In this document: positions 1 through 10,587 of the stretch, piece after piece
How positions within the stretch are numbered: position 1 is the stretch's first letter
Layout: every line of letters begins with the position of its first letter
NCBI GenBank assembly: GCA_036273455.1
Contig: DASUHP010000024.1
Span: 1 to 64,000, forward strand
Direction of reading: 5' to 3'
DNA from: CAIYRG01 sp036273455
GTDB lineage: Bacteria > Pseudomonadota > Alphaproteobacteria > Micropepsales > Micropepsaceae
DNA length: 64,000 nt
Notes under the pieces: generated by a model
What the model was told of the DNA's origin: nothing
Databases searched by the model: none
Seen by the model: only the letters and a program-made list of their open reading frames with translations
Made by a program: the position numbers and the translations under genes

Positions 1-1016
1 CTGCCGGAGCTTTTCAGAAAATCCGCGAGCACGCGTGCGTCGATCAGCGCCTGGGCGCAGCCATTCGATCCGCGTTGGTACATGGCATGCGCCGCATCGC
101 CCGCCAATGTCACGCGGCCAAACGTCCATTGCCTGACCGGATCGCGATCGACCATCGGGTATTCCAGCAGCACTTCGGAATTGCGCAAGAGAGCCGGAAC
201 ATCCAGCCAGTCAAAGCGCCAGCTTTCATAAATCGATATAAAGTCTTCGAGCCTGCCCGGCTTGTTCCAGTCGTTCTTCGGCCGCCCGGCCATCGGGGCT
301 TCGGTTGTCCAGTTGATGAGCTGGTTTCCTTTGCCATCGACATTATCGATGATCGGATAGATCACGATTTTTCCCGTCCGGATCGAGCCGATACGCAAAT
401 AAGTATGGCCGTCGAGAATGGGCTTGCCGCGCGCCACGCCGCGCCAGGTGTTGATGCCTTCGAAACCAAGCTCTTCATGCGGATAGAACTGCTTGCGCAC
501 TGCGGAATTGATGCCGTCACAGGCAATGACAAAGCCCGCGCGGATGGGCGGCATGCTTTTGCCGGACGTCGTTTCCTGAAGTGCAATGGTAACGCCGGCG
601 GCATTCTGTTCGACGCCCATACATTTGCGGTTGGTCGCGATTGCATCCTGGCCGAGCCGTTCGCGCGCGGCATTGTACAGGATCGTGTGCAGCCGTCCGC
701 GATGGATGCCGATTTCGGGAAAAGGGTAGCCGGCGCGCATTCCGCGCGGCTCTTTGTAGATCAGCTGGCCAAAGCGGTTGAAGAAAGAACTTTCGTGATT
801 CTCAACCCCGGCGGCGGTGAGCTTGTCGCGCAAGCCAAGCGCCGCAAGCTCGCGCATGGCGTGGGGCAGAATGGTGATGCCGACGCCGAGTTCTTTGACC
901 TCGGGAGCGACTTCATATACGCGCGTGTTGATGCCGCGCTGATGCAGTCCGATGGCGAGCGCAAGACCGGCGATGCCGCCGCCGACGATCGCGATATCCG
1001 TATTCGCAGCAGTCAT
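1..1016 (-). CDS. FAD-dependent monooxygenase (salicylate hydroxylase/PhzS-like), 3' end cut by window edge
   Basis: Translating the minus strand from the ATG at 1016 gives 338 codons with no stop before the window edge. The N-terminus has a dinucleotide-binding motif VGGGIAGLALAIG (about residues 11-23). Near residue 306 is the second FAD motif, GDAAHAMYQRGSNG, followed by CAQALIDA, a version typical of PhzS-like group A flavoprotein hydroxylases. Such enzymes use NAD(P)H and O2 to hydroxylate small, often aromatic, substrates; the substrate here cannot be read from sequence. The start overlaps the stop of the upstream dehydrogenase gene (ATGA, 1013-1016), so the two are probably translationally coupled. 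The missing part should be roughly the last 40-60 residues. Confidence 0.85.
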   Translation of the reverse strand, partial: MTAANTDIAIVGGGIAGLALAIGLHQRGINTRVYEVAPEVKELGVGITILPHAMRELAALGLRDKLTAAGVENHESSFFNRFGQLIYKEPRGMRAGYPFPEIGIHRGRLHTILYNAARERLGQDAIATNRKCMGVEQNAAGVTIALQETTSGKSMPPIRAGFVIACDGINSAVRKQFYPHEELGFEGINTWRGVARGKPILDGHTYLRIGSIRTGKIVIYPIIDNVDGKGNQLINWTTEAPMAGRPKNDWNKPGRLEDFISIYESWRFDWLDVPALLRNSEVLLEYPMVDRDPVRQWTFGRVTLAGDAAHAMYQRGSNGCAQALIDARVLADFLKSSG

Positions 1017-2005
1017 TTCTTGACGATAGATTCAGGATTGGCGACGTTGGTGGGATGGCCGTCGAGAAAGGCAAGTATGTTGCCGATCGCACGGGTGTAA
1101 AAATCGCCCAGGCCTTCCACCGTCGTAAAACCGACATGGGGCGTCAGCACGGTATTGGGCAAATCGCGGAATGGATTGTCGGACGGAAGCGGCTCGGTAT
1201 CGTAAACATCCAGCGCGGCAAAAATCCGCCCCTGTCGCAATGCGGCGATCAGCGCTTTTTCGTCAACGATGGGGCCGCGCGAAGTGTTGACCAGGATGGC
1301 GCCCTTCTTCATGCGACCCAGTTCCGCTGCTCCCACCAGTCCACGGGAGCGCGGCCCGAGAACGAGATGGATGGTCACGGCGTCCGCCTCGGCAAACAGT
1401 TCATCCTTCTCGACGCGTTCCGCACCCGCCGCTTTCGCCTTTTCGGCTGTCAGATTGGGACTCCATGCGATCACCCGCATCCCGATCGCCTGGCCATAGC
1501 GCGCCATATATGCCCCGATGCGGCCCAGGCCGACGATGCCGAGCGTGCGGCCTTCGAGATTGATTCCCGGCGCGATGCCCTCCTGGAATTTTCCCGCGCG
1601 AATGGCGGCATCGCCTGATGGAATCCTGCGTGCCGCCGCCATCAGCAATGCGAGGCTCATTTCGGCCGCAGGCGCGGGCGAATGGCCGCCGGTGGTGAAT
1701 GTGCAGACAATGCCATGCCGGGTGCAGGCCTCCTGATCCACATTCGGGGCCCGCGTGCCGGTCAGCGACATCATTTTCAGCTTCGGCAACCGGTCGATCA
1801 GCGAAGCGGAAAAACGTGAACGTTCGCGCGTCAGCAGCAGGATGTCGAAATTCTTGAGATCGCGGACCGCCTCCTGCTCGGCATCGGCACCGTAGTGGCG
1901 GTGGAAGAATTCGACATCCGCCCGATGTTCGAGCTTTGACCAGTCGGCGACCTGGCGCGCCGCCCCCTGCCAGTCATCGATTACGGCGACCCGGATGGCC
2001 GTCAT
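1013..2005 (-). CDS. D-2-hydroxyacid dehydrogenase, NAD-binding
   Basis: 330 residues from the ATG at 2005. I chose this start because AGGAG lies 6 nt upstream and the protein then opens with a normal family N-terminus (MTAIRVAVIDDW); a longer reading to 2059 adds 18 unlike residues. The Rossmann motif GLGRIG is at residues 159-164. The family catalytic set is present: Arg243 in NTSRGP, Glu271 in DTEPLP and His290 in TPHVGF. Members interconvert 2-oxo acids and D-2-hydroxy acids with NAD(H). It resembles the SerA-like branch but lacks the C-terminal ACT domain of many phosphoglycerate dehydrogenases, so serine synthesis is not implied. Coupling to the FAD monooxygenase suggests a small catabolic operon acting on a hydroxy or aromatic acid. 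Confidence 0.88.
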   Translation of the reverse strand: MTAIRVAVIDDWQGAARQVADWSKLEHRADVEFFHRHYGADAEQEAVRDLKNFDILLLTRERSRFSASLIDRLPKLKMMSLTGTRAPNVDQEACTRHGIVCTFTTGGHSPAPAAEMSLALLMAAARRIPSGDAAIRAGKFQEGIAPGINLEGRTLGIVGLGRIGAYMARYGQAIGMRVIAWSPNLTAEKAKAAGAERVEKDELFAEADAVTIHLVLGPRSRGLVGAAELGRMKKGAILVNTSRGPIVDEKALIAALRQGRIFAALDVYDTEPLPSDNPFRDLPNTVLTPHVGFTTVEGLGDFYTRAIGNILAFLDGHPTNVANPESIVKK

Positions 2006-2220
2006 CTCACGCTCCTGAGCTTGAATACTCGGACCCGGTTTAATGTTATTGCGCCTCAAATTCTACCCGGCTTCCGGCGGCAGAGCTTCCGCCTTCACTC
2101 TCTGAGCTACGGTGGACAGACTGGCGGTCCGTGTGACCAAACATGGGCTTGCCAGCCATTCAGGAAACTGACAGACCCGCAGGATATAAATAATGGAATG
2201 ATTCTCTCTGTGGGGTTTTG

Positions 2221-2850
2221 GTGATCCGTCCAGTGGTGGATTTGCAAGCCTTGCGTCGTGCGGAGGTGCAGCACGATCCTTTTCCCTATCTGACAGTGCC
2301 GAATTTCATTCGCGCTGAGGCCTTCGATGAGGTCAGCACGGATTTTCCGGAAGTTTCGCATCCCGGCAGTTTTCCACTCATGGCGGTCCGCTACGGCGCC
2401 GGGTTCGCCGCATTGGCCGAGGACCTGGCCGCGCCTGAACTTGCCAAAATCGTCAGCGAGAAACTCGATGTCGCTGTCGAATCCCGCCCGACGACGATCA
2501 CCGTGCGCGGCCAGAGCAGCGATGTCATTGACGGCAAGATCCATACCGACAGCCGGACCAAGCTGGTCACTGCACTCATCTATATGAATGACAATTGGGA
2601 AAGTCACAAAGGCAGGCTGCGCCTGCTGCGTTCGCGTGACAGCCTCGACGATATGCTGACGGAGGTCCCGCCGGAGAAAGGTGCATTGTTGTTGTTCCGG
2701 AACGATCCCAATGCCTGGCACGGTTATGAGCCGTTTTCCGGCCCGCGGCGGGTGGTGCAGCTGAATTGGGTGACCAGTAATTTCGTCGTTCAGCGTGAAC
2801 AGTTCCGCCACCGGATCAGTGCCTTTTTCAAGGGACGCAAAAAGGCATGA
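2221..2850 (+). CDS. 2-oxoglutarate/Fe(II)-dependent oxygenase (prolyl-hydroxylase-like fold)
   Basis: About 209 residues. I favour the GTG at 2221, with GGGG 5 nt upstream, over the TTG at 2218. The iron-binding triad of the double-stranded beta-helix oxygenases is visible as HTD (about His108 and Asp110) and WHGYEPF (about His167). The Arg in GPRRVVQLNWV is placed to bind 2-oxoglutarate. The stretch between them (ALIYMNDNW...GRLRLLRSRD) matches the jelly-roll core of the 2OG-FeII_Oxy family. The substrate is unknown. The stop overlaps the start of the next gene (ATGA), and the pair is followed by an ELM1-like protein, so it probably acts on the same product as these neighbours, perhaps a surface polymer. 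Confidence 0.8.
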   Translation: MIRPVVDLQALRRAEVQHDPFPYLTVPNFIRAEAFDEVSTDFPEVSHPGSFPLMAVRYGAGFAALAEDLAAPELAKIVSEKLDVAVESRPTTITVRGQSSDVIDGKIHTDSRTKLVTALIYMNDNWESHKGRLRLLRSRDSLDDMLTEVPPEKGALLLFRNDPNAWHGYEPFSGPRRVVQLNWVTSNFVVQREQFRHRISAFFKGRKKA

Positions 2851-4742
2851 CGCTGCCGATCGAGACATTCAGCAATGTCGTGGGCGGCAACGCATTCTAC
2901 AAAGCCATCACGCATCCGCTGGCGCTCAAGCCCGCGCGCGAACTCGTGGCGAAACTGGAGTCATCGCAAGCTGTCGCTGCCTACGATCCCCAGGGTCTGC
3001 TGGAGGGGTTCGACGCGTTTTTCGCGCTCGACCGCATCAGGATCGAGGGGCTGTTCGTTCAAAACGTGGAACGCGCCGGCAGCAAATTCCGCGGGCACTC
3101 TGCGCGGCCGGTCACCGGGCTGGCTGATGTTGCGCCGGCGACGGTGCTGGTGGCGGCATTTGATACGAAGCAGACGGAATTCCACCTGCGGCAATTGGCG
3201 GGCGAGGCCGAAATCCTGTCTTTCGACGCGCTGCGCCTGCCGGATCGCATGCTGTCGAACCGGGCGCGCTATCTCGACAATCTGAACTTCGCCACCAATT
3301 TCGCATTTTTCCGCGATGCGGACGGGCATCATACCCGTCTGACCACAGTGAATTATTGGGCCGGTTATGGCGGCAAACCGGAAGCCATCGAGTTCATCCT
3401 GTTTGCCGAAACCGGTGAAGTCGTCGCGCAATGGGCGGCGGCGATGCCGGCCGCGAACGGCTCGATCGTCGTGGACAGTGCCGATATCCGTAAGCGCTTC
3501 GACCTCCCACCCTTCACGGGGCAGCTGTTCATGCATGTCGTGGGTGCGGCCGGCCATGACGTGGTGAAATACGCGCTTGATACTTATGGTGATACAGCCG
3601 AGATCCTGTCCTGCACCCATGACGCCAATTCCTGGCCGGCGGATTTGTACGCCGGTCTGCCTGCGCCCGATGCCGGGGAAGATGTCGTGCTTTGGGTGCA
3701 GAATTCGCATCCGGCGCCGATCGGCCGCGGTGAAATCGGTTTGAACCTGACGGGGGATGACCAGATCGCCTGGCTCGATTCCGAAATCGCCCCATTCGCC
3801 ACCTATCGGCTGAGCGTCGCGGAATTGCTGCCGCACGCGCGATGGCCGCAACAAATCGAAATCCGCGCCGGCAAACACTTCGTCCGACCACGGTATGAAG
3901 TGCTCGGCAGGAATCGCGCCCGCATCGCGCATCCCAATGTTGAGCGGACGGACCTGCGCGCCGATCCCAATCTGCCGCGGCTCGCACCCGTGCTCGGCAA
4001 GGGTTTTATCCTGCCGGCACCGGTGATGCCGCTCGACCGCTTTGCCAGCAGCATTCTTCCAACACCGATGTCCACCTGCCAAAACAGCCTGCCGGTGAAA
4101 CTTGCGATCTACGATCCGGAAGGCGCGCAGGCGGTGGAATTCAGCTTCGGACAGATCGCCCGGCGTGATTCAATCGCGCGCAGCGCCAATGAATTCCTGA
4201 ACGGCCATATCCGCGGCGGTTACGGTCATATGGAGCTGAGCTATGATTTTGATGCCGGGACCGAAGCCGATGGCTGGTTGCATGCGCTATTTCGCTTCAC
4301 CGACCTGAAAACCGGACACGCTGCGGAAACCAGTTTCGGCGCCCATGTTTTCAATACTTTGGTGACCTACAAAGGCGAACCGCAGTCTTACAAGGGCGCG
4401 CCGCCAGGGCTCTCGACGCGCCTTTTCCTGCGCGTCGGTGGCGGACGCACGCAAAGTTTTTGTCACCTGATTTATCCTGCCTCCCTGCCATGGCATGAAA
4501 ACTCCAGCACCGATCTCATATTGATGTCGGGCGGGGGCAAAGAGGTTGCGCGCCGCAATGTGCAGATTGCCTGCGGCGGCTCCCTCCTGTGGTATGTCCA
4601 CAAAATGTTCGGTGAAGGCGAACTGCGCGATGCGGGCGATGCCTGCTATGTCGTGGTGCGCGACACCACTTGCCGCTTGTTCGGCTATCATGGTCTGACA
4701 ACAGACCAGGCGTTCAGCCTGGATCACATGTTCGGATTCTGA
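2847..4742 (+). CDS. Uncharacterised 631-residue protein, oxygenase/ELM1 neighbour
   Basis: I do not recognise a named family. The protein has no signal peptide or membrane segment and looks like a soluble, beta-rich, multi-domain protein. Two similar-looking halves can be seen. Residues about 150-350 contain NYWAGYGGKPEAIEF, a TGEVVAQW strand pair and TGQLFMHVVG. Residues about 400-630 contain PVKLAIYDPEGAQAVEF, HIRGGYGHMELSYDF and a long tail ending LDHMFGF. Its ATG overlaps the stop of the 2OG oxygenase gene, and the ELM1-like gene starts 7 nt after its stop, so all three are likely cotranscribed. A role in making or modifying a glycan or other surface polymer is only a guess from context. 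Codon use looks like the rest of the window, with no sign of recent transfer. Confidence 0.75.
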   Translation: MTLPIETFSNVVGGNAFYKAITHPLALKPARELVAKLESSQAVAAYDPQGLLEGFDAFFALDRIRIEGLFVQNVERAGSKFRGHSARPVTGLADVAPATVLVAAFDTKQTEFHLRQLAGEAEILSFDALRLPDRMLSNRARYLDNLNFATNFAFFRDADGHHTRLTTVNYWAGYGGKPEAIEFILFAETGEVVAQWAAAMPAANGSIVVDSADIRKRFDLPPFTGQLFMHVVGAAGHDVVKYALDTYGDTAEILSCTHDANSWPADLYAGLPAPDAGEDVVLWVQNSHPAPIGRGEIGLNLTGDDQIAWLDSEIAPFATYRLSVAELLPHARWPQQIEIRAGKHFVRPRYEVLGRNRARIAHPNVERTDLRADPNLPRLAPVLGKGFILPAPVMPLDRFASSILPTPMSTCQNSLPVKLAIYDPEGAQAVEFSFGQIARRDSIARSANEFLNGHIRGGYGHMELSYDFDAGTEADGWLHALFRFTDLKTGHAAETSFGAHVFNTLVTYKGEPQSYKGAPPGLSTRLFLRVGGGRTQSFCHLIYPASLPWHENSSTDLILMSGGGKEVARRNVQIACGGSLLWYVHKMFGEGELRDAGDACYVVVRDTTCRLFGYHGLTTDQAFSLDHMFGF

Positions 4743-4749
4743 GGCGTCC

Positions 4750-5736
4750 TTGCTCTCGTGCTGGGTGGTGACCGACGGCAAAGCCGGCATGGACAGTCAA
4801 TGTCTCGGGCTTGCCGAGGCTCTCGGGCTCACACCGGTGATGAAGCGTGTTGCCCTGCGAAAATTCTGGCGCGCCGTGACGCCCTATATCCGGCTTGGCG
4901 GAACCGCGCAGTTCGCTACAGATGGTGATGCCTTGGCGCCGCCCTGGCCGGATATTCTGATTGCATCAGGCCGTCAAAGCGTGGCGGCAGCACTCTGGGT
5001 GAAAAAGCGGTCACGGGGCAGAACAATCGCCATCCAGGTACAAAATCCCGGGATCGCGCGGCGGCGATTTGATCTGATTATCGCGCCGGAGCATGACAGG
5101 CTCGCCGGGCCCAATGTCATTTCGACGCGCGGCGCGCTCCACCGCGTCACGCCGGCGATGCTCTCGCGCGAGGGCGCAGCGTGGTCGCCGCGGTTTTCCA
5201 GTCTGCCGCGGCCCTACATTGCCGTGCTGATGGGAGGGTCGAACCCCGCCTATCGCCTGGGCCGGGCTGAGGCGGCAGTATTGGCGGCAAAACTGAAGAC
5301 CTGCGCCAGGACAGTTGGGGGCAGTCTTCTGATCACGCCTTCGCGGCGCACCGGACAGGAGGCGATTGCCGCGCTTGCCGCAGGCGTTCGCAGTGCGCCG
5401 TTTTTTGTATGGGACATGCAGGGCGAGAATCCCTATTTCGCGCTGCTGGCTTTGGCGGATTACATCGTGGTGACCTGCGACTCGGTGAACATGGTCTCCG
5501 AAGCGGCGAGTACCGGTAAACCGGTTTATGTCGAAATGCTGCCCGGCGGTTCGGCGAAATCGGCCCGTTTTCTCGACCGTTTGCGCGCAGATGGCATCAT
5601 CCGCAATTTCTCCGGCGCGCTGATGCCTTATGATTATCCGCCGCTGGACGACATGACGAAGGCCGTTGAGCGTATCCGAAGTCTCATTGGCGCATGGAAA
5701 CAGCCTGGCAGCGATTCCGTTTCCACCATCCCGTAA
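4750..5736 (+). CDS. ELM1/GtrOC1-family putative glycosyltransferase (DUF1022)
   Basis: 328 residues. The N-terminus SCWVVTDGKAGMDSQCLGLAEALG is the hallmark of the mitochondrial-fission ELM1/DUF1022 family, which is common in alphaproteobacteria and has a GT-B-like fold. Other family landmarks are PDILIASGRQSV, IQVQNPG (about residue 97), a glycine-rich VLMGGSNPAYR, and VVTCDSVNMVSEAASTGKPVYVE near residue 255, which resembles the nucleotide-sugar site of GT-B enzymes. The start is a TTG at 4750 with GAGG upstream; the family N-terminus begins right there, which supports it. Plant ELM1 recruits a dynamin in mitochondrial division, but bacterial members are regarded as likely glycosyltransferases. 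The substrate is not known. Confidence 0.82.
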   Translation: MLSCWVVTDGKAGMDSQCLGLAEALGLTPVMKRVALRKFWRAVTPYIRLGGTAQFATDGDALAPPWPDILIASGRQSVAAALWVKKRSRGRTIAIQVQNPGIARRRFDLIIAPEHDRLAGPNVISTRGALHRVTPAMLSREGAAWSPRFSSLPRPYIAVLMGGSNPAYRLGRAEAAVLAAKLKTCARTVGGSLLITPSRRTGQEAIAALAAGVRSAPFFVWDMQGENPYFALLALADYIVVTCDSVNMVSEAASTGKPVYVEMLPGGSAKSARFLDRLRADGIIRNFSGALMPYDYPPLDDMTKAVERIRSLIGAWKQPGSDSVSTIP

Positions 5737-5753
5737 AGGGCTATCCTTAAGCC

Positions 5754-6956
5754 ATGTTCGACCTGCTCAACGGCGTGCGTATTCTCGATCTGACGACAAC
5801 TTATCTTGGCCCCTATGCGACGCAGTTCCTCGGCGACATGGGTGCCGACATCGTTAAGGTCGAACCGCGTGACGGGGAGGTCGGACGTTCGCCGCGCCCC
5901 AGCCGTTCACCCGAAATGGGGGCGGGTTTTCTCAATACCAATCGCAACAAGCGTTCGCTGGCAATCGACTTGCGCAGCGACGCAGGACGCGATGTCGTTC
6001 TGCGGCTGGCAAAGCAGTCGGATGCGTTCGTTCATAATATGCGCCCGCAAGCGGCGGCCAGACTCGGGCTGTCCCATGACGAATTGCGGCGCGCCAATCC
6101 GGCGATTGTTTACTGTCTCGCACCGGGATTCGATCAGGCCGGTCCGATGGCGGCGCAGCCGGCATATGACGACATCATCCAGGCGCTGTCGGGGCTGAGT
6201 TATCTTAACCGGGACGATTCCGGCGCGCCGCGATTCCTGCCCACCATCGTCTGCGACAAGGTGGTTGGCGTGCATCTCGCATTTGCCATTGCGGTGGGGC
6301 TTGCGCACCGTTTCAGGACCGGGGAGGGATGCGCGATCGAAGTGCCGATGTTCGAGACCATGGTAGCGTTCCTGCTGGTCGAGCATCTTGCCGGACATAC
6401 ATTCCGCCCGCCACTCGCATCGCTCGGCTATGAGCGCATGATGGCGGCGAACCGGCGGCCATATCGCACCGGCGACGGCTACATGGCGATCATGCCCTAC
6501 ACGACGCAACAATGGACCAGATTTCTGGAGGCGGTCGGGCGTACCGATCTGTTAACGGAGCATTGGGTCCGCGATCCGGTTCAACGCAGCGCCAATGTCG
6601 ACCGGCTCTATCAGGTTATTGCCGGTGCCGCGCCATCAAGGACCAATGCCGAATGGATGGTGGTGCTGAAGGCCGCCGATGTTCCGTGTGGCCCCGTTAA
6701 CACTTTCGAAGATTTGCTATCCCACCCTCAACTCAGTGCCGTTAGCCTGTTTCAGCCGGTCGAACATCCGGGCGAAGGCCCCATTACCTCTGTTCGATCT
6801 CCGTTCCGGGTGGCGGACAATGAAAGTCAGCCCGATCGGCCGGCGCCGAGCGTCGGAGAGGGTGGACGCGACATCTTGCGCGCTGCTGGATTCACCCAGG
6901 ATGAAATTGAAAATCTGATTTCAAACAATGTCTTGGCGCCTGGACCTGAAACTTGA
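5754..6956 (+). CDS. CaiB/BaiF-type (class III) CoA-transferase
   Basis: 400 residues, normal length for the family. It opens with LLNGVRILDLTTTYLGPYATQFLGDMGADIVKVEP, the standard class III N-terminus, followed by NRNKRSLAIDL. Asp168 in IVCDKVVG sits where formyl-CoA transferase has its acyl-carrying aspartate. The C-terminal part contains ADVPCGPVNTFEDLLSHPQL, also typical. Enzymes of this family move CoA between organic acids, or act as racemases (Amacr type) when the donor and acceptor are the same; the acid is not evident here. It starts 17 nt after the ELM1-like gene and may share its transcript, but a functional link to that group is not obvious. Confidence 0.85.
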   Translation: MFDLLNGVRILDLTTTYLGPYATQFLGDMGADIVKVEPRDGEVGRSPRPSRSPEMGAGFLNTNRNKRSLAIDLRSDAGRDVVLRLAKQSDAFVHNMRPQAAARLGLSHDELRRANPAIVYCLAPGFDQAGPMAAQPAYDDIIQALSGLSYLNRDDSGAPRFLPTIVCDKVVGVHLAFAIAVGLAHRFRTGEGCAIEVPMFETMVAFLLVEHLAGHTFRPPLASLGYERMMAANRRPYRTGDGYMAIMPYTTQQWTRFLEAVGRTDLLTEHWVRDPVQRSANVDRLYQVIAGAAPSRTNAEWMVVLKAADVPCGPVNTFEDLLSHPQLSAVSLFQPVEHPGEGPITSVRSPFRVADNESQPDRPAPSVGEGGRDILRAAGFTQDEIENLISNNVLAPGPET

Positions 6957-7103
6957 CCAGCGGCATCTGTTGCAGCAAAACGACGGCACGAAAGGGGTCT
7001 GTATCAAAGCAGGGCGGGGCTGCATCCTGACACATTTTGGTACAGTTGGTCATTTTAACTACATGGAGGGACTGGTAGGTTTGCGCCGGGACGGGGTTTA
7101 TTA

Positions 7104-8069
7104 ATGCGCAAGAGCGGTTTTGCTATTTCGGCGTTGCTCGGGGCGGTCACGTGTACCGCTACAGCATTCGCTGCGCCCGCGCAGAACACAGGTCCGGCAG
7201 CCACGGTTTTCGCCCCGTCGGCTTCGACTCTTGGCAGTTGGCTGATGTCGGGGTTCGACCAGACTCCGAACAAGCCGAGCTCGTTTCAGTTCGGGCAGTC
7301 GCCGGGTTGGGCACCCGGGACGGAGCTGTTTCCCGCCGCATCGTCGCTGAACGCTTTGGCGCTGTCGGCAACGGCCGTGCGGAGCTCGGCCGCATTTGCA
7401 CTCGCGCCGGGGCTGACATTTGGAGTGTCGTATACCGCGTTCCAGCTCGGCACAGCGGATAGTGCGTTTTCGCAACCACTCGCCCTTCGTTTGGCCCCAT
7501 CGCTCGCCAACACCGGGACGACTACGGCGAACATCAGTTGGAATCTGACCGATTGGAGCACCGTCGGAATTACCGCGTCGCATTCGACGGGCAATCCTTT
7601 GCTGCTTGGCAGCGTCGGGAGTCCGCTTGCGGCCGGCCCGACGCCGGAAAATTCGGCCCTCGGCATTTCGGCGCGCGTTGGCTTCGCTGAAGGCTGGGTC
7701 ACGACACTGGCCTATTCGGAAGGCATTTCGCAGCTCGACCTCAGCCAGATGGCGGCGACCAATGCCGTGCGTTCGGACGCCTATCAGATCGGACTGGCAA
7801 AGACCGGGCTGTTCGGCAATGACGCGCTCGGGATCGCGTTGTCGCGTCCGCCGCAGATTTATGGCGTTACCGGGTTCGGCGCGATGGTCAATAATTTCGC
7901 ACTTTCGACGGCACCGGCGCGCGAATCCGATGTCGAACTCGGATATGTGACAAGCTTCCTGGATGGCACATTGGCGCTTCAGGCCAATGCTGCATATGAG
8001 GTCAATCCGGCGGGTGTTCGTGGCCAGAACGCACTCGCGGCTGTCGCCCGCGCCAAACTGAACTTCTAA
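7104..8069 (+). CDS. Secreted protein, predicted outer-membrane beta-barrel
   Basis: 321 residues. The first 23 form a clear Sec signal peptide (MRKSGF, hydrophobic core AISALLGAV, cleavage near TAFA-AP). The rest alternates short polar turns with amphipathic strands (LTFGVSYTAFQLG, TTTANISWNLTDWSTVGITAS, WVTTLAYSEGISQLDL, DVELGYVTSFLDGTLALQANAAYEV split by turns). It ends AKLNF, with the terminal Phe that the BAM complex recognises in barrel proteins. This resembles the barrel part of autotransporter-like or porin-like proteins, without a passenger domain. I cannot name a family. It stands alone between a CoA-transferase gene and ettA, with a 147-nt upstream gap and GACGGGG before the ATG. 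Confidence 0.65.
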   Translation: MRKSGFAISALLGAVTCTATAFAAPAQNTGPAATVFAPSASTLGSWLMSGFDQTPNKPSSFQFGQSPGWAPGTELFPAASSLNALALSATAVRSSAAFALAPGLTFGVSYTAFQLGTADSAFSQPLALRLAPSLANTGTTTANISWNLTDWSTVGITASHSTGNPLLLGSVGSPLAAGPTPENSALGISARVGFAEGWVTTLAYSEGISQLDLSQMAATNAVRSDAYQIGLAKTGLFGNDALGIALSRPPQIYGVTGFGAMVNNFALSTAPARESDVELGYVTSFLDGTLALQANAAYEVNPAGVRGQNALAAVARAKLNF

Positions 8070-8305
8070 GTTCGAGAATATTTCACGCCGAAACGCGGAG
8101 GTCTCGAGAGCGGCGATGGCTCGCCTGCAGACGTCATGAGCATCTCTCGGTCCGCGTGGAATTTTGATGCATCTGGCTAACGCGGTTTTTGCTGGACAGC
8201 CGCACGGCGGTCGTATCTATGGGCGCAGATTTCCGCTCCTGTAGAGCCGTCAATTCGCTTGCGCATTGCGCAGGAGAACCGCTCCCACTTCAAAGGAATT
8301 TGGCC

Positions 8306-9961
<1,656 letters not shown>

Positions 9962-9965
9962 ACCG

Positions 9966-10571
9966 CTACGGCAACCAATCCCGCCAGGCGGGCCAATTGC
10001 TGATCAGGCGCGCCCATTCGGCATAGCCGGTCGCGCTCGGGTGGGTTCCGTCGACTTCTTTGATGTCGCGCAGCCAGATGCCCGTCTCCTGTAAGGCTGC
10101 GTAGGAATCGAAATAGGGCACGCTCAATTCGCGGCAGACTTCCGCGAATTTCGCCGAAACCGATTTCACGCGGCTGTCGCGCGGTTCGTCATTGACCGGT
10201 GGCGGGCCGACCATCAGCGTTGGCTTCCATTGCGATGCCCTGGCGAGCAGGCTCCGTGCCGCGGCAAGTGATTGGGACTGCTCCAATTGCGGTTTTCCGT
10301 TCACCTCACGCACGTCGTTCATGCCGAATTCGAAGACGAGCCGAACTTCCTGCAATGCGTTATGGCGGAGCGATGCTTCATTGTGCCAACGCGCGGCCAG
10401 TTGGGCGCTGCTTTCGCCGCGGATGCCCAGGTTATACGGGCTGACATCATGGCCCCGCGCGCGGGCGGCAGCGCAAATGCGGCCCGCCCAGCCGAGACAT
10501 TCGGCGTCGAAAGCGCCGCTGACAAAGCTGTCGCCCAGAAAACAAATCCGCATCGCGCGTTTGTCGGTCAT
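9966..10571 (-). CDS. SGNH/GDSL-family hydrolase
   Basis: 201 residues, cytoplasmic (no signal peptide). It shows the four SGNH blocks: FLGDSFVSG with nucleophile Ser15, Gly51 region NLGIRGESS (block II), FEFGMNDVRE with Asn85 (block III) and VDGTHPSATGYAEWA with Asp174 and His177 (block V). Family members are esterases or lipases acting on acyl esters, including acetylated sugars and lysophospholipids; the substrate is not visible. ATG at 10571 has CAAGG 10 nt upstream; Met7 is an alternative start. It converges on ettA with only 4 nt between the stops. Confidence 0.82.
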   Translation of the reverse strand: MTDKRAMRICFLGDSFVSGAFDAECLGWAGRICAAARARGHDVSPYNLGIRGESSAQLAARWHNEASLRHNALQEVRLVFEFGMNDVREVNGKPQLEQSQSLAAARSLLARASQWKPTLMVGPPPVNDEPRDSRVKSVSAKFAEVCRELSVPYFDSYAALQETGIWLRDIKEVDGTHPSATGYAEWARLISNWPAWRDWLP

Positions 10572-10587
10572 GCGCTCTGTACCTTGC

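Noticed and set aside
75..1100. 341-codon plus-strand open frame at the left edge
   Set aside because: It lies antisense to a clear FAD monooxygenase that runs off the window edge.
2046..2118. tRNA-like stretch on the minus strand (TAGCTCAG followed by a GC-rich arm)
   Set aside because: The D-arm resemblance is short; no anticodon stem, T-arm or acceptor pairing could be drawn.
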